This document shows, piece by piece, positions 58,324 through 64,000 of a stretch of 64,000 bases of DNA. Position 1 is the stretch's first letter. Each line of letters starts with the position of its first letter. The stretch is from VXNE01 sp965206615. GTDB lineage: Bacteria; Pseudomonadota; Gammaproteobacteria; Pseudomonadales; Azotimanducaceae. The notes under the pieces are model-generated. The model was not told the origin of the DNA. It saw only the letters and a list, made by a program, of their open reading frames with translations, and ran no database searches. Both the position numbers and the translations under genes were made by a program. Location: the NCBI GenBank assembly GCA_965206615.1, contig CBDBKI010000005.1, positions 2,604,001 to 2,668,000 of the forward strand, given 5' to 3'.

Positions 58324-60775
58324 CGAGGGCCGGATGGAGATCTACCACGACGGTGAGTGGGGCACGGTCTGCGACGACTTCTGGACGGATCGGGAAGCCG
58401 ATGTCGCGTGTCGGCAGATGAAATATGCCGGTGCGGATCGGTCTTTCGACCGGTCGCGCTTCGGCGGCGCGCCGGCATCCGCGAAGATCTGGCTGGACGA
58501 TGTGAATTGCGAGGGTACCGAGGACCGCCTGGCCGACTGCCAACACGCGGCCTGGGGCGTTAACAACTGCGCGGTTTCGGCGGGACGCCACATGGAAGAT
58601 GCCGGGGTCCGATGCGTGCCGAAGCCCGCCGCCGGCACCGAGCCCGGTCTCGTGTTCAAGCCCGCAACGGGACTGCAGGTGGAAGCCGGCTCGAGCGCCG
58701 TGTACACGGTGCGCCTCGCGACCATGCCCATGCACCCGCCCGAGCGGCCACAGATGGCGGTACGCGTGGTGGTCAAGACCGACAACGCACACATCAGGGT
58801 GTCGCCCGATCGTTGGTGGAGGCTGCCCAGTGAGTGGACGCATGGCCAGGACGTCACCATTGAGGCGACGTCGGCAGCGGCGTTGGGCGAGGTCGAGCTC
58901 ATGCATCGCGTCGACCGCACCGGCTACCCCAACTCGGATATACCCGATACCGACCCGCTCGGCGACGGCTACCGCCTCATGGTCGACTACACGGTGCAGG
59001 TCGTCGCCGCCGGCGGCAGTGGGCGCCGCGCGGTCGGCCGCGACGCTGCCCTGCCGGGACCGGTAGCGGCGTTGACCGCGACGGCAACCGGAGACTCCGT
59101 GGCGCTCTCCTGGACGCCGCCGCAAGAGAACCGACCGGCGCCGATCGTCGGGTATCGCGTAGAGCGGTCCGCGGACGGCTTGACGGGCTGGCGACACATG
59201 GCGACCGTCGACGGCCTGCGCACGTCCTGGACGCCCGTTGGGGCGGATGCGGCCAGCCACTACTACCGGGTGTCGCCGCTGACGGCCGCCGGTGACGGAC
59301 CCGCTTCCGCGCCGGTGCGCGCCGGCCCGAGCCGGTCGTCGGCGGAGGAAGGACAGGTCACGCTGGTGGGCGGCCACGTGCCCTGGCAGGGTCGTGTCGA
59401 GGTGTTCCACTCCGGGACCTGGGGCACGGTGTGCGACGACTATTGGGGCCTGCCGGATGCGGACGTCGCGTGCCGCCAGGCCGGCTACGAAGGTGCGCTG
59501 CAGGCGGTGGCTCAGGGGGCCTTCGGCGCCGGCGCGGGTAGCGTCGTGTTGGACAACCTGGACTGCGCGGGCACGGAATCCGGCCTGCTGGACTGCCCGC
59601 GGGTGGACGATGCCCGCATCGCCGAGCACGACTGCACCCATACCGAGGACGCCGGTGCGGTATGTCGCGCACCCGATTTCGTGCCGCCGGCGGCCGGCCC
59701 GGGCGCCACGGCCGCCGTGGCGCAGGGCAGCCGGCTCACCGTGCAGTTCGACGCGCCGCTCGCCGCGGACTTCCTGCCGGCGCCGCGGGACTTCGTCGTG
59801 CTCGCGGCCGGGCCCGGCGAGAGTGCCTGGCGCGAACACGCCGTAACGTCGGTGTCGGTGCGCGGGAACACGCTCATCCTGCCGCTCGCGTCCGCCATAC
59901 GGCCCGATGACCGCGTCCGCGTCCACTACCTGCGGCCGGTCACGCAGCCGTTGCTGGGCGCCCTGCGCGCCGTGCCCGTCAAGCCGTTCGACAACCTGGT
60001 CGCGACGAACCTCACGCTCACCGAGCCGACCAACCCGATCGCGCCGGAGCCCGGCCCGGCGGCGCGCCCGGACAAGCGGGAACGCGTGCCGGGTCTGGCG
60101 GAGGCGATCGCGGACGCCCTGCGCGGTACGGGGTCGCCCGCGTCGTTGCAGGCCCTGGACGCCTCGTCGCGGGAGATCCGCTCCCTGAGCGGTGTGGAAC
60201 GGCTGACCAAACTGCACTTCCTCGACCTGTCGGACAACGCCCTGACCGACCTGTCCGGGCTCGAGACCCTGCCGCAACTGCGCGTGCTCGACGTATCCGG
60301 CAACGCGCTGACGGACATCTGGCAAGTCGCCAGCCTGGACGACCTGGAGCGCCTGGACCTCGGCCACAACCGCGTCGAGAACGCGGGGCCGCTGTCGGTG
60401 CTGCCGAACCTGCGCGTCCTGGTGCTTGACGGCAACGCCGTCGCCGACCTGACGCCGCTGTCGGGACTGCGACGACTGGTGTACCTGCGGGCGGCGGACA
60501 ACGCCATCGTGGACATCGGTCCGCTGGCGACCCTCGACGGACTCTTGCGGCTGGACCTCACCGGCAACCGCGTGCTCGATCCGGCGCCGCTGCGCCAGCT
60601 CCCGGATCTGGTATGGCTGCGCCTGGCCGGCAACCGCGTCACGCAGCTCGACGCGCTCGGCGGCATGACGCGGCTACGCTGGGTCTGGCTCGAGGACACG
60701 CCGCTGCAGACGTGGTTCGGGTCGCCCTGGCCCGACGCGTGGGTGGATCTCGACGCCGAGATCGTCGCGGAATGA
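57707..60775 (+). CDS. C-terminal part of the giant protein: Calx-beta, SRCR, FN3, SRCR, LRR
   Basis: Continuation of the gene at 28990 after the +1 frameshift; it starts in mid-repeat (GTG 57707, SVGESGTAVAGADY), so it is not an independent gene. Order: two Calx-beta units; SRCR 1 (nt 58288-58617); a beta domain (to ~59010); FN3 (59050-59330, LSWTPPQENRPAPIVGYRVE); SRCR 2 (59356-59670); a SwmB-like beta domain (59700-60020, NTLILPLASAIRPDDRVRVHYL-type end); and an internalin-like LRR cap (60155-60740). It ends AEIVAE-TGA, and the TGA overlaps the ATG of the next gene. This end should be the distal or anchor portion with several protein- or glycan-binding modules. No transmembrane anchor is visible. 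Confidence 0.85.
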   Translation: MSVGESGTAVAGADYAAVGDFALTIAAEAVSGTATFTLTPTDDDVAEGSETVTVSGAHADLTVTPADLTLTDNDTASVSVDLSLSPDSVAESAAATAVEVTATLDAGARTTATTLTVTVGAADDGALSGTDYAAVEAFELTIEAEAASGATTFTFTPTADALDEQAESVTVSGTHGDLTVNSATLTLTDDAFRSGDLRLAGGETPDEGRMEIYHDGEWGTVCDDFWTDREADVACRQMKYAGADRSFDRSRFGGAPASAKIWLDDVNCEGTEDRLADCQHAAWGVNNCAVSAGRHMEDAGVRCVPKPAAGTEPGLVFKPATGLQVEAGSSAVYTVRLATMPMHPPERPQMAVRVVVKTDNAHIRVSPDRWWRLPSEWTHGQDVTIEATSAAALGEVELMHRVDRTGYPNSDIPDTDPLGDGYRLMVDYTVQVVAAGGSGRRAVGRDAALPGPVAALTATATGDSVALSWTPPQENRPAPIVGYRVERSADGLTGWRHMATVDGLRTSWTPVGADAASHYYRVSPLTAAGDGPASAPVRAGPSRSSAEEGQVTLVGGHVPWQGRVEVFHSGTWGTVCDDYWGLPDADVACRQAGYEGALQAVAQGAFGAGAGSVVLDNLDCAGTESGLLDCPRVDDARIAEHDCTHTEDAGAVCRAPDFVPPAAGPGATAAVAQGSRLTVQFDAPLAADFLPAPRDFVVLAAGPGESAWREHAVTSVSVRGNTLILPLASAIRPDDRVRVHYLRPVTQPLLGALRAVPVKPFDNLVATNLTLTEPTNPIAPEPGPAARPDKRERVPGLAEAIADALRGTGSPASLQALDASSREIRSLSGVERLTKLHFLDLSDNALTDLSGLETLPQLRVLDVSGNALTDIWQVASLDDLERLDLGHNRVENAGPLSVLPNLRVLVLDGNAVADLTPLSGLRRLVYLRAADNAIVDIGPLATLDGLLRLDLTGNRVLDPAPLRQLPDLVWLRLAGNRVTQLDALGGMTRLRWVWLEDTPLQTWFGSPWPDAWVDLDAEIVAE
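58288..58617 (+). other. SRCR domain 1
   Basis: Scavenger-receptor cysteine-rich signature: GRMEIYHDGEWGTVCDDFW, ADVACRQMKYAG, IWLDDVNCEGTEDRLADCQH, NNCAVSAGRHMEDAGVRC. Six cysteines in group-A-like spacing. SRCR domains are common in animals and rare in bacteria. Confidence 0.92.
59356..59670 (+). other. SRCR domain 2
   Basis: GRVEVFHSGTWGTVCDDYW, ADVACRQAGYEGA, VVLDNLDCAGTESGLLDCPR, HDCTHTEDAGAVC. Six cysteines matching domain 1, separated from it by a beta domain and an FN3. Confidence 0.92.
60155..60740 (+). other. C-terminal internalin-like LRR cap
   Basis: Seven or so 20-22-residue repeats of the form LxxLxxLDLSxNxLTDLSGL (LHFLDLSDNALTDLSGLETL, LRVLDVSGNALTDIWQV, LERLDLGHNRVENAGPL, LRVLVLDGNAVADLTPL). 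A different LRR subtype from the N-terminal one. Confidence 0.9.
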
Positions 60776-63318
60776 GTTGCGGAATGAAGCGTGGCGGCCC
60801 CCGGCCCGCTTCCAAGGGGCCACCGTGTCGGGCGCGGGCTGCTGCCGCTACGGCTCACCATGGGTCGTCCGTGGCAGAGCCGGCGGCCTCGCGACCGGGC
60901 GGGCGCGTTGCCTTGGGAGGGGTAGCGATCGCGGGAATGGTCGGGGCGAGCTACTACCCGTCGCTTTGGGGAGGGTTCGTCTGGGACGACGTGATCTTTG
61001 CCGAAGAGCCTGTGATCCACGCCGTCTCCGGGCTATGGAGCATCTGGGCCTCGCCGGCGGACATCCGCAACGAGGGGCACTACTGGCCGATCGTCTACAC
61101 GACCTTTTGGCTCGAGCACAAGCTCTGGGGCTCGGCGGCGATTGGCTATCATGTGGTCAACGTCGTCCTGCACGCCGTCAATTCGCTGCTCGTCTGGCGC
61201 CTGGCTGGCCGTTTGGCCGTCCCCGGCGCCTGGCTCATCGCGGCGGTCTTCGCGGTTCATCCGGTGCACGTCGAGTCGGTGGCCTGGATCATCGAGCGCA
61301 AGGACCTCCTGTCGGCGCTCTTCTACCTCACGTCGGTGTTGGCCTGGATTCGCTATGCGGAGACTTCGAGGCGCGCCGACTACGCGGCCGCGTTGGCACT
61401 GTTCGTGGCCGGCATGCTTTCGAAGTCCATCGTCGTCACGCTGCCCGTTGCGCTGCTGATCCTGGAATGGTGGCGTCGGGGCGCGTTAACGGCGCGCGAC
61501 GTCATGCGCGTCGCGCCGTTCCTGGCAGTCGGCCTCGGCATCGCGTGGGCCGACTACGCCTACTACGACTCCAGGGAGTCGGTGGACCTCGGCTACTCGA
61601 TGATCGAACGCATGCACATCGCCGCGCATGCGCTTTGGTTCTACGCCGGGAAGCTCGTTTGGCCGGGCGATCTCGCCGTGATCTACCCACTTTGGCGGAT
61701 CGATGCGGGCAGCGTTCTCGGCTGGGCGTTCGTCGGCGGCGCGGGGGCCGCGGCCGCGGGGCTCTGGGTGCTCAAGGAACGGATCGGCCGCGGGGCGCTC
61801 GCGGGAGCGACGTTCTTCGCCGTCACCTTATCGCCCGTGCTCGGTTTCGTGGACTACGGCTACATGCAGTTCTCCCTCGTGGCGGATCGCTTCCAGTACC
61901 TGGCGGGCCTGGGGCTGCTGGCGGTGGGGGTCGGCGGCGGCCTCCTGGTTGCGCGCCGGCTCCCCGCCGCGGGCCGGATGGCGGCCGGCGCGCTCGCAGC
62001 GACGGTCCTGGCGATCCTCGGCACGCTCACCTGGCGGCAGGCCGGCGTCTACCGCGACGAGGTCGCACTGTTCAGCCACATCGTGGCGCTGAATCCCGAC
62101 GCGCGCGATGCCCACCTGAACCTCGGCAGCGCACTGCTTGAGGCAGGCCAGGTGGAGAAGGGTCTCGCCGTGAGCCGTATCGCGGCAAGGCAGCGGCCGG
62201 ACACCGCCGGTCCGCTGGCGAACCTGGGTCGAGGGCTCCTGGCACAGGGAAGCTTCGTAGAGGCGGAGGAGACCCTCGCGCGGGCGCTCGACATCGAGCC
62301 TCGGGATCTGACCGCGCTGCAAAATCTCGCCGAGGTCTACCGCCGCCAGGAACGCACCGCGGAGGCGGCGAAGGCGTATCGCAAAGTGCTCGCGATCGAC
62401 GAAGAGTACGCGCTCGCGCACGCCGGCCTCGGTCACATGCTCGCGGCGTCGGGAGACCACGAGCAGGGGCTTTGGCACATGGACCGGGCGCTCGCGTTGC
62501 GACCGGACCTCGACATCGGCGCCGCGCTGTTCGTGCAGATGGGGCACGCGGCGCGCGCCTTGGGTCGCGCCGACGCGGCGGAGGCCCACTTCCGCCGGGC
62601 GGCGCAGATGCGCCCGGACAGCACCGAGCCGCTGCTCGCGCTGGCGACGTTCTACGACGGGCGCGGGCTTGCCGACGAGGCGGGCCGCTACCGCCGCAAG
62701 GCCCGCGACCTGGTAGGCGACCACCGCGCGGGGCTGCATGCGGTCGCCGAGTCCCTGCGCAAGGCCCATCGCACACAAGCAGCCATCGACGTCTATCGCG
62801 AAGCCCTGGCGGCGGATCCCGACTTCGCGCCGGCCCACGCCGGACTGGGTCTCGCGTTGTACGACCTGGCCGACTACCGCGCCGCGGTGGCGGCGTTCGC
62901 GCGCGCGCTGGCGTCGGATGCGGCCCTCCCGGTGGCCGCTTCCCTGCACGTGTACGCTGGCCACTCGCTCCGCGAGCTCGGTGACCACGACGCGGCCGCC
63001 CAGGAGTACGAGGCCGCCCTGGTGATCGACCCCAGGAGCGCGGCGGCGCTCGACAACCTGGCCATGCGCCGGTTTTCCGAAGGTCGTTACGCGGAAGCGC
63101 TCGGTCTCTACCGGACGTTGGACGAGGTCAATCCGGACAGCGCCGTGACGCGTTCGAACCTGGGTGCGGTGCTGCACAAGCTCGGACGGCACGAGGAAGC
63201 GCTCAGCAGCATCGAGGCGGCGCTTGCCCTCGACCCGGAACTGGAACTTGCGCAGGTCGGACGCGAAAGCGTCCGCGCCGCGCTGGGCCCTGCACTCGAG
63301 CAGGGTGACGCACAGTGA
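60772..63318 (+). CDS. TMTC-like membrane glycosyltransferase (DUF1736-type) with TPR domain
   Basis: 848-residue polytopic membrane protein with a C-terminal TPR half, resembling the TMTC family (GT-C fold, DUF1736 + TPR). Its animal members are O-mannosyltransferases dedicated to cadherin domains. The acidic first-loop motif GGFVWDDVIF is in the catalytic position of GT-C enzymes; then HYWPIVYTTFWLEHKLWG and VVNVVLHAVNSLLVWRLAGR, and the family hallmark H163-PVHVESVAWIIERKDLLSAL. More membrane segments run to ~440, then about ten TPRs (LNLGSALLEAGQVEKGLAVS, ALQNLAEVYRRQERTAEAAK, AHAGLGLALYDLADYRAAVA). The ATG 60772 start overlaps the giant gene's TGA as ATGA, so translation is coupled. Predicted role: lipid-linked-sugar-dependent O-glycosylation of the Thr/Ser-rich giant protein during export (inference). 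Confidence 0.82.
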   Translation: MSCGMKRGGPRPASKGPPCRARAAAATAHHGSSVAEPAASRPGGRVALGGVAIAGMVGASYYPSLWGGFVWDDVIFAEEPVIHAVSGLWSIWASPADIRNEGHYWPIVYTTFWLEHKLWGSAAIGYHVVNVVLHAVNSLLVWRLAGRLAVPGAWLIAAVFAVHPVHVESVAWIIERKDLLSALFYLTSVLAWIRYAETSRRADYAAALALFVAGMLSKSIVVTLPVALLILEWWRRGALTARDVMRVAPFLAVGLGIAWADYAYYDSRESVDLGYSMIERMHIAAHALWFYAGKLVWPGDLAVIYPLWRIDAGSVLGWAFVGGAGAAAAGLWVLKERIGRGALAGATFFAVTLSPVLGFVDYGYMQFSLVADRFQYLAGLGLLAVGVGGGLLVARRLPAAGRMAAGALAATVLAILGTLTWRQAGVYRDEVALFSHIVALNPDARDAHLNLGSALLEAGQVEKGLAVSRIAARQRPDTAGPLANLGRGLLAQGSFVEAEETLARALDIEPRDLTALQNLAEVYRRQERTAEAAKAYRKVLAIDEEYALAHAGLGHMLAASGDHEQGLWHMDRALALRPDLDIGAALFVQMGHAARALGRADAAEAHFRRAAQMRPDSTEPLLALATFYDGRGLADEAGRYRRKARDLVGDHRAGLHAVAESLRKAHRTQAAIDVYREALAADPDFAPAHAGLGLALYDLADYRAAVAAFARALASDAALPVAASLHVYAGHSLRELGDHDAAAQEYEAALVIDPRSAAALDNLAMRRFSEGRYAEALGLYRTLDEVNPDSAVTRSNLGAVLHKLGRHEEALSSIEAALALDPELELAQVGRESVRAALGPALEQGDAQ

Positions 63319-64000
63319 CTCGGAGCTCTTGCCGGTCGCCGTCACGCGGAGGGGGGAATCCGAACACCCGTGCCGTGCGCCGGGCGGTTTTGGCGGCGGC
63401 GCTTGGCATCCTCGGGTCGGCGTCGGCCGCGCCGGCGCAGACCGATGCGCCCGAATCGCCGCGGGCCCTGACCTGGGCCGCCGGCGACGCCCGCATGCAG
63501 TTGACCTGGGCGCCGCCGGCCGGCGCCGCGGTGGACGAGTACCAGGTTCGCCATGCCGAAGGGACCGCGGTCCCGGCAGACGTGGTGTGGACCTCTCTCG
63601 GCAAGCGGCGCCAGACGCTCGTCACGGGCCTGGCCAACGAAACGCGCCACGCGTTCGAAGTCCGGGCGGTGAACGACTCCCTGCACGGTCCGCCGGCCCG
63701 CGTCGCCGCCGCACCGCAGCCGCTGCGCGGCGGCCCGGCCGCACCGCCTTCGCTCGTCGTGACACCAGGGGAGGGCCGCGCACGCATGCACTGGGCGGCT
63801 CCGGCCGGCGACGCGCCGGTCAGCCGCTACGAGTATCGCGTGGCGGAGGGGGCGTTTGTGCCTGCAACGACGCCTTGGGTGGATGCGGGGCCGCGCCGCT
63901 GGGCGCTGCTCACCGGTCTTGACCGCACCCGGACCTACGCAACGGAGGTACGTGCCGTTGGCCCGTCGGGCGCGGGCGCCCCGACTGGCTCCGCGGTCGA
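63315..64000 (+). CDS. Secreted fibronectin type III repeat protein (3' end outside window)
   Basis: The frame runs from GTG 63315, overlapping the TGA of the TPR gene as GTGA, to the window edge (228 codons). An AGGGTGA Shine-Dalgarno lies 6 nt upstream. An Arg-rich lead is followed by signal peptide RAVLAAALGILGSASAAPAQ. Then come two FN3 domains: first PRALTWAAGDARMQLTWAPP to TRHAFEVRAVNDSLHGPPAR, second PPSLVVTPGEGRARMHWAAP to TRTYATEVRAVGPSGAGAPT. FN3 proteins of this kind are usually extracellular. Its coupling to the two preceding genes says it belongs to the same surface system, perhaps as an interaction partner or a second substrate of the glycosyltransferase (inference). Confidence 0.82.
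   Translation, partial: MTRSSCRSPSRGGGNPNTRAVRRAVLAAALGILGSASAAPAQTDAPESPRALTWAAGDARMQLTWAPPAGAAVDEYQVRHAEGTAVPADVVWTSLGKRRQTLVTGLANETRHAFEVRAVNDSLHGPPARVAAAPQPLRGGPAAPPSLVVTPGEGRARMHWAAPAGDAPVSRYEYRVAEGAFVPATTPWVDAGPRRWALLTGLDRTRTYATEVRAVGPSGAGAPTGSAV

Noticed and set aside
60613..60771. Upstream start for the TMTC-like gene inside the LRR cap
   Set aside because: It would overlap the giant gene by more than 150 bp with a non-conserved basic leader; ATG 60772 gives the ATGA overlap.
1..64000. tRNA, rRNA or riboswitch
   Set aside because: No cloverleaf, rRNA segment or recognisable aptamer was noticed on either strand by eye; short non-coding RNAs could still be missed.

Overview
The window looks like chromosome of a high-GC Gram-negative bacterium, probably a proteobacterium. 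A TonB-dependent receptor with plug and barrel, a YejA-type periplasmic binding protein, Sec signal peptides and a REP/RAYT repeat system all point that way. Animal-like extracellular modules (SRCR, Calx-beta, FN3, LRR, metzincin), several PhyH dioxygenases and toxin-antitoxin-type genes together suggest a host-associated marine lineage such as a sponge symbiont. That habitat is inference only.

1-17.5 kb is a catabolic/uptake cluster built of paralogues: three EstB/class C beta-lactamase-like serine hydrolases, four PhyH-type dioxygenases, two YejA-like binding proteins, one TonB receptor plus the stump of a second, a DAO-type FAD oxidoreductase, and a GPH-type MFS permease broken by a 132-bp insertion. 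The block binding protein / TonB receptor / serine hydrolase occurs twice about 9.25 kb apart. In the second copy the receptor is reduced to its last ~32 codons and the hydrolase has lost its native N-terminus. REP-like hairpins of the form GTAG + 8-bp stem + 5-nt loop sit at the gene ends. The TAG stop of every gene ending between 2.7 and 16.1 kb lies inside a GTAG at the edge of a repeat.

17.5-26.5 kb is a mobile/defence-like accessory stretch: a RAYT-type Y1 transposase, a DUF4351-like remnant, a class II Fic protein, a RES-Xre toxin-antitoxin pair, an orphan ParB-like protein downstream of a perfect 22-bp palindrome, and a 920-residue MalT-like LuxR regulator. A different repeat (core GGGTGTCCC, preceded by GTAG or GGAG) is scattered from 16.1 to 26.9 kb.

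27.1-64 kb is the most striking part. An unknown secreted 532-residue protein precedes a promoter-like site and a three-gene, translationally coupled run: (i) a giant secreted protein of about 10,594 residues once a single inserted T at 57689 is removed, with signal peptide, LRR, metzincin protease, roughly 70 Calx-beta-type repeats, inserted modules, SRCR, FN3, SRCR and C-terminal LRR; (ii) an 848-residue membrane protein resembling the TMTC (DUF1736 + TPR) O-mannosyltransferases that act on cadherins in animals, starting at an ATGA overlap; (iii) a secreted FN3-repeat protein starting at a GTGA overlap and running off the window. My working hypothesis is a giant Ca2+-dependent surface protein co-made with its own glycosyltransferase.
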